Assembly (NCBI GenBank): GCA_022712815.1 | Contig: JAFLJW010000023.1 | Location: 1 to 7,705, forward strand | DNA: 7,705 bases | Origin: Pseudodesulfovibrio sp. | Lineage (GTDB): Bacteria; Desulfobacterota; Desulfovibrionia; Desulfovibrionales; Desulfovibrionaceae | Direction of reading: 5' to 3' | Part shown: positions 1 through 6,436 of the stretch, in pieces | Numbering within the stretch: position 1 is the stretch's first letter | How the letters are laid out: each line of letters opens with the position of its first letter | Notes under the pieces: model-generated | Database searches by the model: none | What the model saw: the letters and a program-made list of their open reading frames with translations, nothing else | What the model was told of the DNA's origin: nothing | Program-made: the position numbers and the translations under genes

Positions 1-36
1 GCTGCCTTCAACTTTTTTCAGGTGGGATTTAAGTGA
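1..36 (+). CDS. Possible C-terminal tail of a chemoreceptor (partial)
   Basis: The first frame from base 1 reads AAFNFFQVGFK and then TGA at 34-36. The pattern of small residues followed by FF and V resembles the end of many chemoreceptor signalling domains; the complete chemoreceptor in this window ends its signalling domain with SISFFKVN. This would be the last eleven residues of a gene starting before the window. Eleven residues are very little evidence, and no clear terminator follows. It could equally be chance. Confidence 0.3.
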   Translation, partial: AAFNFFQVGFK

Positions 37-166
37 TTCGCTGGAAAAAAAATCCGTCATTCCGGCAATGGTTGGCTGTCCCTGCTGAATTTGAAACCAA
101 CAGGCAGGGGAATAGGTTTGTGGCTTAACTGACTGTCCAGAAAAGTGTGGCAGGATCATTTTTCCC

Positions 167-198
167 CTCAACTCCTCAACTCCTTAACTCCTCGAATT
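167..198. repeat. Imperfect tandem octamer repeat
   Basis: Four consecutive 8-base units read CTCAACTC, CTCAACTC, CTTAACTC and CTCGAATT. The first two are identical, the third differs at one base, and the fourth is decayed. The pyrimidine-rich repeat lies about 290 bases upstream of the response regulator start. It could be a slippage-prone simple repeat or a set of binding sites; the sequence does not decide which. Confidence 0.6.
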
Positions 199-374
199 GC
201 TAAATAGCTAAAGCGATACCTCTTGTTCCTAATAATTCGGCCATACGTACTATGAAGTAACAATGAAAAAAGCTTGGAAACCTCTATTATTTTATGGTCA
301 TAGGGAGTATACTACATCCAAAGTATGAATTGCCAAGCTCATAGCATATTTACTTTTGGGTTCGAATAAAAAAA

Positions 375-403
375 TTGGCTCTCTACGCCGTAATTCGTGT
401 AAA
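375..403 (+). promoter_or_regulatory. Candidate sigma-70-type promoter for the two-component operon
   Basis: TTGGCT at 375-380 is separated by 17 bases from TGTAAA at 398-403. Each hexamer matches the sigma-70 consensus at four of six positions. It lies about 80 bases before the regulator start codon in an AT-rich stretch. Such matches are common by chance in AT-rich DNA, so this is only a candidate. Confidence 0.25.
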
Positions 404-470
404 TTGTTACAAAAATCCCTTTAATGTTTTAGTCCCCTCAGTAGATGGCCATCAGAAAGACGAGCAAACA

Positions 471-476
471 AAGGAG
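471..476 (+). promoter_or_regulatory. Ribosome binding site of the response regulator
   Basis: AAGGAG lies eight bases before the ATG at 485, a strong Shine-Dalgarno match at good spacing. It decides the start codon of the response regulator. Confidence 0.8.
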
Positions 477-484
477 AGTTCGCT

Positions 485-1144
485 ATGGTAGCAGAACAGG
501 AACAAAAAGTAATACGCATAGTGATTGCTGATGACCATCCCCTGTTGCGCATTGGGTTACGACTGGCATTTGAAGATATTAAGTCGATTGATATCATCGG
601 CGAATCTGACAATGGATTTGAAACAATTGAGACGATTAAGGAGACAAAGCCTGATGTTTCGTTGATTGATATTGATATGCCAGGGTTATCTGGCATTCCT
701 GTCATAAGAATAGTGCGCAACCTTTTTCCCGATATGATTATTCTCGCCATTTCCACCTACCATGATGATACATATATTCGTAATGCCATGAATGCCGGGG
801 CAGATGGATTCGTCCTTAAAACCATAGATATTGATGGACTGGTGAGTCTGGTTCAATCTTTTTACGCAAAAGAAAAACCGGTTTCTCCGTACTTGGTGAA
901 CCTTGCACTGGAAGATATGCCGGAGCACTCGGCGAAAGATGCGAGCGTGGAAGCTTTAACTTTCAGGGAGCTTGAAGTCTTACAACTGCTAGCAACTGGA
1001 AAAAACAATAAAAACATCTCCAAACCATTGTTTTTAAGCATAGAGACTGTAAAAACTCATCTTAAGCATATCTTTAAAAAACTGCATGTAAGCAACAGAT
1101 TTGAAGCCGTCATCGCGGCTAAAAGCCTAAACTTAATAGAATAA
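485..1144 (+). CDS. Two-component response regulator, NarL/FixJ (LuxR-type HTH) family
   Basis: A 219-residue DNA-binding response regulator, full length for the NarL/FixJ family. The receiver domain spans about residues 8-125. It shows the acidic pair D16-D17 (IADDHP), the phospho-acceptor D62 in LIDIDMPG, S90 in place of the conserved Thr/Ser, and K112 in GFVLKT. After a linker, a LuxR-type helix-turn-helix occupies about residues 157-215, with LTFRELEVLQLLATG and the recognition part SIETVKTHLKHIFKKL. It is cytoplasmic and presumably becomes active on phosphorylation. The cognate kinase is almost certainly the PocR-PAS kinase starting 16 bp downstream. Target promoters cannot be told from the sequence. 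The gene is AT-rich compared with the chemoreceptor gene, which may mean a different origin. Family assignment is secure; the regulon is unknown. Confidence 0.95.
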   Translation: MVAEQEQKVIRIVIADDHPLLRIGLRLAFEDIKSIDIIGESDNGFETIETIKETKPDVSLIDIDMPGLSGIPVIRIVRNLFPDMIILAISTYHDDTYIRNAMNAGADGFVLKTIDIDGLVSLVQSFYAKEKPVSPYLVNLALEDMPEHSAKDASVEALTFRELEVLQLLATGKNNKNISKPLFLSIETVKTHLKHIFKKLHVSNRFEAVIAAKSLNLIE

Positions 1145-1160
1145 TCTCAGAGAGCCTAGC

Positions 1161-2849
1161 ATGATAAAGCAATCCATCAAATTACTAGACCTTGTTCCTA
1201 AAGAAAAGCTTGATGAAATATTGCAGGCGGTGAATGAGGCGTGTGGAATTGGGTCAGTGATCGCAGATACCGAGGGGAGACCAATCTCGAGCGAATCTAA
1301 TTTCTCTACATTTTGTAAGGATTTTTGTCGTGCGACAGAGAAAGGGCGTTTGAAATGTTATGAAAGTGATGCGTATGGCGGAAAAATGTCTCGTAACCAC
1401 AAGGAACCATACGTATATGACTGCCTCAATGCAGGACTTGTAGATTGTGCCACTCCCATAATAGTTGCCGGACAGCATCTCGGCAACCTGAACGGAGGGC
1501 AGGTTCTTGAAGAATCTATTCCCAGAGAAGAGGCCATAAGACGTGCAAAACGCATAGGCGTAACGGATATTGATGGTTATCTGCAACAGTTACAGAAAAT
1601 TCCCCATGTCAAACGTACGCAACTTCAAAAAATTGTAAACTTGATGTCCGTAATTACTCAGACAATCAGCGATTTAGCGCTTCAGAGAATTCTTCTTTCA
1701 CTGCAATCAAAAGAATATTTAAATAAACTCATCAATAGCGTTTCTGACTGTATAATTTCGTTAGATGCAGATTTTAAAATATCAATGAGTAACCACGGTT
1801 GTTCGACTATCTTCAGATGTTCTCAGGATATACTTTTGGGAAAGTCATTTTTTGATTTAGTTCAAGATAAATCAATACTCAATGCATATAAATCTAACTT
1901 GGACAAAGGGATAGAAGATAATTTCAGATTTGAGCTAACGGCTCTTACGCATAAGCAAACTCCATTCCCCGTACAAATTTCTATTTCCAGAGTTAACGAC
2001 GAGTCGGGCAATGTTGCAAATTACGTTGCAATTGTGCGCGATATCACGGAAGAAAAACGTATCGCAAAAATGAAACAGGATTTGGTCGGCATGTTGACGC
2101 ATGACATGCGCAATCCGATCCTGGCAGTCGACAGAGCCCTAGAATTGCTTTCGCGTGAGCGTCTGGGCCCTATCAACGAACGTCAGAATAAAATACTAAA
2201 ACTTGCAATTAATACCAACGACCAACTTGGTGGCATGGTAAATGCTTTTTTGGATATTTTCCGTGACGAAAACAATAGGTTTACACTCAACATAAGTCAC
2301 AATGATATTAATAGTATAATTGAAAAAGGCCTTAATGAATATTCTTTACTTATTCTAGAAAAAAAACTTCGGGTGTGTTTCCATCAAAAAGGCGAAAAAT
2401 TACCATGTAATTTTGATGTTTTTAGGATGGAGAGGGTTATATCTAATATTATATCAAATGCTATTAATTACAGCGTAACGGGTGGAGAAATTGAGATTCA
2501 AAATTCTATTATCCGAGGGGATAACCCGCTTATTGAATCGTTAAGGCCTATAAAGGACTTGCGTGTAATTAATCCTCAACAACAATACATATGGATCAGA
2601 ATTGCTGACACGGGTTTTGGCGTACCTGAAGCGTACCAAGAAAGCATCTTTGAAAAATTCTTTACCATTGAAAACGAAGACGGATTAGGACGGCGAGGCA
2701 TCGGCCTGGGGCTCGCCTTCAGCAAACTTGTCCTTGAAGCGCATCAGGGCGTCATCTTCTGCAAAACCCCTAAGCGTGCCGCAGTGAACACGCGTTCTCC
2801 AGGCCTAGAATTTAATTTATTGCTCCCTTTTGACGTAGCCCCCCTCTAA
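1161..2849 (+). CDS. Soluble sensor histidine kinase, PocR-PAS-HisKA-HATPase
   Basis: A 562-residue kinase with no membrane segment, so it should sense inside the cell. Residues about 8-175 form a PocR-type sensor domain: LLDLV start, a cysteine-rich stretch FCKDFCRATEKGRLKC (51-66), CLNAGLVDC (88-96) and GNLNGGQV (108-115). PocR domains are known or proposed to bind small molecules such as propanediol; the ligand here is unknown. A PAS domain follows (about 184-300, ending RDITEEKR). The HisKA helix carries the phospho-acceptor H314 in LTHDMRNP. The ATPase domain shows the N box (NIISNAINYS, N433), the G1 box DTGFG (483-487), the F box IFEKFF and the G2 box GIGLGL (513-518). An unusually long insert of about 25 residues lies between the N and G1 boxes. 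It sits 16 bp after the response regulator with only a weak ribosome site (GAGAG), so translation may be coupled. Base composition varies strongly along the gene. Confidence 0.95.
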   Translation: MIKQSIKLLDLVPKEKLDEILQAVNEACGIGSVIADTEGRPISSESNFSTFCKDFCRATEKGRLKCYESDAYGGKMSRNHKEPYVYDCLNAGLVDCATPIIVAGQHLGNLNGGQVLEESIPREEAIRRAKRIGVTDIDGYLQQLQKIPHVKRTQLQKIVNLMSVITQTISDLALQRILLSLQSKEYLNKLINSVSDCIISLDADFKISMSNHGCSTIFRCSQDILLGKSFFDLVQDKSILNAYKSNLDKGIEDNFRFELTALTHKQTPFPVQISISRVNDESGNVANYVAIVRDITEEKRIAKMKQDLVGMLTHDMRNPILAVDRALELLSRERLGPINERQNKILKLAINTNDQLGGMVNAFLDIFRDENNRFTLNISHNDINSIIEKGLNEYSLLILEKKLRVCFHQKGEKLPCNFDVFRMERVISNIISNAINYSVTGGEIEIQNSIIRGDNPLIESLRPIKDLRVINPQQQYIWIRIADTGFGVPEAYQESIFEKFFTIENEDGLGRRGIGLGLAFSKLVLEAHQGVIFCKTPKRAAVNTRSPGLEFNLLLPFDVAPL

Positions 2850-2877
2850 GGACACACTGATTAAATCGTTTCCGTCC

Positions 2878-2929
2878 AAGCCGGATGAACCTTTTTTTAG
2901 GACCAGCGCGTTATGCGAGTTTCCGGCTT
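2878..2929. repeat. Inverted repeat AAGCCGGA / TCCGGCTT
   Basis: AAGCCGGA at 2878-2885 is exactly complementary to TCCGGCTT at 2922-2929. The 36 bases between include a run of seven T (2892-2898). It lies just after the kinase stop and beside the 36-bp palindrome. The long loop makes a classical terminator doubtful, but it may take part in 3'-end structure of the two convergent transcripts. Confidence 0.5.
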
Positions 2930-2937
2930 TCTTCGGG

Positions 2938-2973
2938 GTCATCCATGCCGGGCAATTGCCCGGCATGGATGAC
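2938..2973. repeat. Perfect 36-bp palindrome between convergent genes
   Basis: The left arm GTCATCCATGCCGGGCAA (2938-2955) is followed with no spacer by its exact reverse complement (2956-2973). As RNA it would form a very stable hairpin on either strand. It starts 17 bases beyond the chemoreceptor stop codon and 88 bases beyond the kinase stop, the expected place for a shared 3'-end structure. No T-tract follows on either strand, so it is not a canonical rho-independent terminator; it may instead protect mRNA 3' ends, or be a REP-like element. The start, GTCATnC with a GCCGG/GGC core, recalls common REP families, and a loosely similar string (GTCATTCCGGCAATGG) occurs near base 54. Confidence 0.85.
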
Positions 2974-2975
2974 AA

Positions 2976-2987
2976 CATTGATCAATG
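2976..2987. repeat. 12-bp perfect palindrome CATTGATCAATG
   Basis: CATTGATCAATG is its own reverse complement and lies between the chemoreceptor stop codon (2990-2992) and the 36-bp palindrome, three bases from it. It may be a protein binding site, an accessory stem of the 3' structure, or coincidence. Confidence 0.6.
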
Positions 2988-2989
2988 AG

Positions 2990-5752
2990 TTATGCTTCCT
3001 CGTCCCACTCCTCGTCTGTTCCGGGGAGGGGGGCTGCAGGAGTCCTGAAGGCTTGGACGTTGGAAGTGTAAATCGTACCTAGATTGACCTTGAAGAAACT
3101 TATTGATTGCATGAGTTGCATCGCCTGGCTGGAGAGTTCCTCTGCAGTAGAGGCCACTTCTTCTGAGCCCGAGGCGTTCTGCTGGATTACTCCGTCCAGT
3201 TGCTGGATGGCCGAGCTGATTTGGGTGGCACCGGTATCCTGCTCGTTACTGGCTGCGGATATCTCATGAATCAGTTCCGAGGTCTTCTGGATGTCTGGAA
3301 CCATCTTGCCCAGCAACTCTCCGGCCTTCTCGGCCACATCCACGCTGCTGGCTGACAGTTCACTGATCTCACTGGCAGCTTCGCCGCTCTTCTCGGCCAG
3401 CTTGCGGACCTCGGCAGCGACTACAGCAAATCCCTTGCCGTGTTCCCCGGCACGAGCCGCCTCGATGGCCGCGTTCAAGGCCAGCAGGTTGGTCTGGCGA
3501 GCAATTTCCTCAATTACAGATATCTTTTCGGCGATCTGTTTCATGGCCTTTACGGTTTGTCCAACTGCCTCGCCTCCTTGGCTGGCGTCAGAGGATGCCT
3601 GTCCGGCTATCTGTTCTGTCTTACGAGAGTTATCAGCATTCTGCCGGATGCTGGAGGCCATCTCCTCGACCGAGGAACTGACTTCCTCCACCGATGCGGC
3701 CTGCTCGGTCGCTCCCTGGGATAAGGCCTGGGAAGACGAAGATAATTCTTCGCTTCCAGATGCCATGTTTTCCGATGCCTTTCTGACCTCGGTAACGACA
3801 TCTCGCAACTTCTCAGCCATAATCTTCATGGTCTTGTATACACCAACGATCTCTTTGCCGTCGTCCCTGAACTCGATATCCAGATCGCCGTTCGAGACCT
3901 GTGTGGCAATCTCGGCGATGACTTCCGGCTCGTTACCGAGTTGCTTGAGTAGACGGCTGGAAACGACGAGGGCGATGGCGACCACACCGGCGACCATGAC
4001 CAGTGCTATGAATCCGATGAGCCACTGCAGCCGGTTCACCGGGGCTTCGACCTCGGCTTCGTCGATCTCGGCTATGAGCACCCAGGTAGTGCCGAAGACG
4101 TTGAGCGGCGTAAAGGCCGACAGCACAGGATTCCCGTTGTAATCAATAATGACCTTGGTGTCTGTTTCACCGGATAGAGCATCACGTGCCGCTTCGGTAT
4201 CGACGCCGTTATTCTGTACGTTCCCGGCAAAGGACGCTTCGACCGTATGACCGGAAGGATCGAGGAATGAGTCCGAACGCATCAGCTTATCCGGGCCGAC
4301 CAGATAGGTCTCGCCGGTCTCGCCCATGCCTTCGCGCTGCTGCATGATGCCATTAATTGCTGCAAGCGAGAGCTGCAGAGCGATGACGATTTCAGTTTCG
4401 CCGTCATGGATCACGGGCTGGGCGATGAAGGCTGCGGGAGCACCTTTACTTGGTGCATACGGGGCGAAATCGGCAAACCCGAACTGTTTGGACTTGAGAA
4501 CATCGCGGGTCAACTTCCCCAGGTTCGAGGAGCTGTACTTACCGTCGACCATGTTGGTTTGGTAGTCGGGTTCACGGGTGGCTGTATAAAAGACATAGCC
4601 GTTGGGATTGATCAAGAAAAGGTCATAATAGTCGTACAGTTCCTGATATTTCTTGAAGAATTCTTCCCCTTCCACGCTCTTGGGGCTAAAAGCTTCAGCC
4701 ACGTCGATTTCGGAGAGGACAGCCCACTTCAGCCCCGGCACGTTTACCGGAGCAAAAGCAGACAGAACCGGATTGCCGTTGTAGTCAATGATCACGTCTT
4801 CCCCGGTCTTGCCGGACAGGGCGAACTGGACGGCCTCGGTATCAGCCTTGCCTTTGACCGGATCGGCAAAGGATGCTTTGACAGTATGATGCTTGGGGTC
4901 GAGGAAAGAATCAGAGCGCATGAGGAAGTCGGATCCGACCAGGTAGGTTTCTCCGGTTTCGCCCAGGCCGGTGCGCTCGGTCATGATGGAGTTGATGGCA
5001 TCGAGCGATATCTGCAAGGCCACCACGCCCACGATTCTGCCGCCTGACTTGATTGGCGCACCGATGAAGCTGGCGGGTTCATTGTTACTGGGTGCATAGG
5101 GTTCGAAATCCTGAATGGCGACCTTATCGGTCTCGACAACTTTTTTCCAGAGCTGGGCCAGACCGGAATCCTTAAGCTGGCCATAGCGCAGGTTTGCTCC
5201 CAAGTCGGACTCTTTGGCCGTCGTGTACATCACGTGTCCCTGGGGGGAAATGATGAACATGTCGTAATACCCATACGCCTCGACATAATAGTTCAGGAAT
5301 TTGGAGTTGTTGCGCCACAGAGACTTGTATGCCGCAGTACTCACGTCGTAAGTCCCGCTAGCCGTCACGCCGGTATCAACTTGGTATTGCTGGAGTGCAC
5401 GCAATATCCGACCCACGTCGCCACTCTTGGCTAGGACTGCCACATCACCGAATCGTTCATTGAAGAACCCTTCGATCTGGTTCTTTTTGATGGTGCGGAT
5501 GGCCCTGAGTTTGTTCATGGCCTCCTGACGGAGGGTGCCCACTGTCTCGACCAGCACTCCCATATCGCCTTTTCGTTCTGCAAAAAAATTCTCAATCTGC
5601 ACCTTCTTGATGCCGCGCATGGAGACAAGTTGTCCATAGGAAGTATCCATCAGTCCATTGGTGGAAATGACCGAAGCCAGCACACCAATCAAGACAATCG
5701 GCACCAATCCGGCTGCCAGAAACAAGCATATCATTCTGTTTTTAAGACCCAT
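2990..5752 (-). CDS. Methyl-accepting chemotaxis protein with tandem dCache-like sensor domains
   Basis: A 920-residue membrane chemoreceptor, much longer than the usual 500-650. TM1 is about residues 7-30 and TM2 about 577-599, leaving a periplasmic sensor of roughly 545 residues. That sensor has two homologous dCache-like modules about 213 residues apart: YYDMFIISP (162) and YYDLFLINP (375), GETGETYLVG (264 and 477), MRSDSFLDP (278 and 491), DYNGNPVLSAF (323 and 537). Before them a helical motif IKKxQIExFFxERxGD occurs twice (48 and 87). A HAMP-like linker (about 600-650) leads to the signalling domain (650-890), with the conserved hairpin tip ARQTNLLALNAAIEAARAGE (751-770). The C-terminus is acidic and lacks an NWETF-type CheR tether. 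AAGGAG lies seven bases before the ATG. It would transmit a ligand signal to CheA/CheW, which are not in the window. The ligand is unknown. Confidence 0.95.
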   Translation of the reverse strand: MGLKNRMICLFLAAGLVPIVLIGVLASVISTNGLMDTSYGQLVSMRGIKKVQIENFFAERKGDMGVLVETVGTLRQEAMNKLRAIRTIKKNQIEGFFNERFGDVAVLAKSGDVGRILRALQQYQVDTGVTASGTYDVSTAAYKSLWRNNSKFLNYYVEAYGYYDMFIISPQGHVMYTTAKESDLGANLRYGQLKDSGLAQLWKKVVETDKVAIQDFEPYAPSNNEPASFIGAPIKSGGRIVGVVALQISLDAINSIMTERTGLGETGETYLVGSDFLMRSDSFLDPKHHTVKASFADPVKGKADTEAVQFALSGKTGEDVIIDYNGNPVLSAFAPVNVPGLKWAVLSEIDVAEAFSPKSVEGEEFFKKYQELYDYYDLFLINPNGYVFYTATREPDYQTNMVDGKYSSSNLGKLTRDVLKSKQFGFADFAPYAPSKGAPAAFIAQPVIHDGETEIVIALQLSLAAINGIMQQREGMGETGETYLVGPDKLMRSDSFLDPSGHTVEASFAGNVQNNGVDTEAARDALSGETDTKVIIDYNGNPVLSAFTPLNVFGTTWVLIAEIDEAEVEAPVNRLQWLIGFIALVMVAGVVAIALVVSSRLLKQLGNEPEVIAEIATQVSNGDLDIEFRDDGKEIVGVYKTMKIMAEKLRDVVTEVRKASENMASGSEELSSSSQALSQGATEQAASVEEVSSSVEEMASSIRQNADNSRKTEQIAGQASSDASQGGEAVGQTVKAMKQIAEKISVIEEIARQTNLLALNAAIEAARAGEHGKGFAVVAAEVRKLAEKSGEAASEISELSASSVDVAEKAGELLGKMVPDIQKTSELIHEISAASNEQDTGATQISSAIQQLDGVIQQNASGSEEVASTAEELSSQAMQLMQSISFFKVNLGTIYTSNVQAFRTPAAPLPGTDEEWDEEA

Positions 5753-5759
5753 TGAAATT

Positions 5760-5765
5760 CTCCTT
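5760..5765 (-). promoter_or_regulatory. Ribosome binding site of the chemoreceptor gene
   Basis: On the minus strand AAGGAG lies seven bases before the ATG at 5752. This supports the chosen start, which also gives a proper N-terminal membrane anchor. Confidence 0.8.
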
Positions 5766-5860
5766 TCTCAATAGTTGCTATAATCAGATCCGCTTGGACA
5801 TTGAATATCCTGAAACAAAATGGTCCCCACCCCAACATGCCATCAATCGATCAAATGAGT

Positions 5861-5889
5861 ATTATAAAAGGGCTGCACCAGATAACTAT
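5861..5889 (-). promoter_or_regulatory. Candidate promoter of the chemoreceptor gene
   Basis: The minus strand carries a perfect TATAAT at 5866-5861, about 110 bases before the start codon. The matching -35 region is poor (ATAGTT at a 17-base spacer). A little further upstream TAAA (5916-5913) and GCGATA (5898-5893) recall flagellar sigma-28 elements, but the spacing is about two bases short. The whole 5753-6009 gap holds no convincing gene. Confidence 0.3.
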
Positions 5890-6009
5890 CCCTATCGCTT
5901 TTTACCCTACTGTTTAGGTCGTATAAATTGGCTTTGAGGATTGCTATTATTAAAAAGCCATTCACACTCCTTCAAGAATAGTGAAAAATATTTGACTGTG
6001 ACACCATTA

Positions 6010-6433
6010 GGGCGTGTCGACATTTAAGCCAACCATGCCCATATTGCACCGATATATATAAATGAGAGATACGAAGAGGCCAACTGTCGTAGCGCGTTGC
6101 AATACGCCGAAATTGTTTTAGTTTACCGAACGTGCACTCGATGGCACTTCTTTCTTTGTAAATATTCTTGTCATAGAATCTTTGGGTTTTCCTATGGGAG
6201 CGCGGAGAGATGACTGGTTCGGCATTCATAGCCTCTACGGCGTCAACAATCTCGTCTGAATCATACCCCTTATCTGTAAGAACATATTCGGCTTCTTGGC
6301 CTTCCAGAAGAGGGATTGCCATAGAGCAATCAGCTGTATTTTCAGTAGTTAAGATGAATTTTATTGGATCTCCAAGAGAGTCTGTGGCAGCATGGACTCC
6401 CGTTGAGAACCCTCCTCTAGATTTGCCGACTGC
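6010..6433 (-). mobile_element. IS5-family insertion sequence remnant (3' part)
   Basis: About 420 bases of an IS5-family (IS427/IS1031-like) element: the 3' half of its transposase gene plus a probable terminal end. The outer end is best placed at GGGCGTGTCGAC (6010-6021), preceded by TTA (6007-6009), which would fit a TNA-type target duplication. The other end, the promoter and the 5' half of the transposase are missing; homology stops at about 6433, where tyrosine integrase sequence of opposite orientation begins. The exact end is inferred, because no partner inverted repeat remains to compare. Confidence 0.65.
6024..6433 (-). pseudogene. IS5-family DDE transposase, C-terminal fragment, frameshifted
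   Basis: The readable fragment starts at AVGKSRGGFSTGVHAATDSL (from 6433) and runs through KFILTTENTADC, then AIPLLEGQEAEYVLTDKGYD with the second catalytic Asp, and KERSAIECTFGKLKQFRRIA with the catalytic Glu. Upstream of the Ala codon an in-frame TAG marks the break, so the N-terminal half with the first catalytic Asp is gone. Near 6085 the frame shifts: the original end LASSYLSFIYIGAIWAWLA and stop (6024-6026) lies in another frame, consistent with loss of one base after RYD. Without repair the frame instead runs on to 5972 with a meaningless tail. The enzyme cannot be active. The motif order matches IS5-family transposases well. Confidence 0.85.
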
Positions 6434-6436
6434 CTA

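Larger units (their letters stand above)
37..484. other. Non-coding leader region upstream of the two-component operon
   Basis: About 450 bases hold no convincing coding frame. The region contains a possible weak hairpin (CCCTGC at 80-85 with GCAGGG at 104-109, no T-tract after it), an imperfect octamer repeat at 167-198, a direct repeat of GCTAAA around 200-215, an 8-bp palindrome AGTATACT at 306-313, and an AT-rich part from about 230 to 425 that probably carries the promoter of the response regulator gene. No RNA gene or riboswitch was recognised. Confidence 0.6.

Noticed and set aside
71..109. Alternative stems GTTGG/CCAAC and CCCTGC/GCAGGG as an attenuator or riboswitch
   Set aside because: The stems are short, no T-tract follows, and the coding start is almost 380 bases away; no known riboswitch motif was recognised.
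131..157. GACTGTCCAGAAAAGTGTGG, suspected end of an insertion sequence
   Set aside because: It loosely recalls terminal repeats of some mutator-type elements, but there is no partner repeat, target duplication or transposase nearby.
2886..2900. T-run after the kinase gene as a classical terminator
   Set aside because: The only stem directly before the seven T is about four base pairs (TCCG/CGGA) and is separated from the T-run by several bases, too weak to call.
3291..4142. Long plus-strand open frame (283 codons) opposite the chemoreceptor gene
   Set aside because: It is the complement of the chemoreceptor signalling domain, rich in Ser and Ala from its codons, with no family motif. It is a shadow frame in GC-rich DNA.
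4406..5047. Plus-strand open frame of 213 codons opposite the sensor modules
   Set aside because: It lies wholly inside the well-supported chemoreceptor gene and has no recognisable domain.
5893..5916. Possible flagellar sigma-28 promoter (TAAA and GCGATA on the minus strand)
   Set aside because: The spacing is about two bases shorter than the known consensus and the match is partial, so it is mentioned only as an alternative.
5752..5937. Plus-strand 61-codon open frame upstream of the chemoreceptor
   Set aside because: No ribosome site and no recognisable composition; it covers the likely promoter region of the chemoreceptor.
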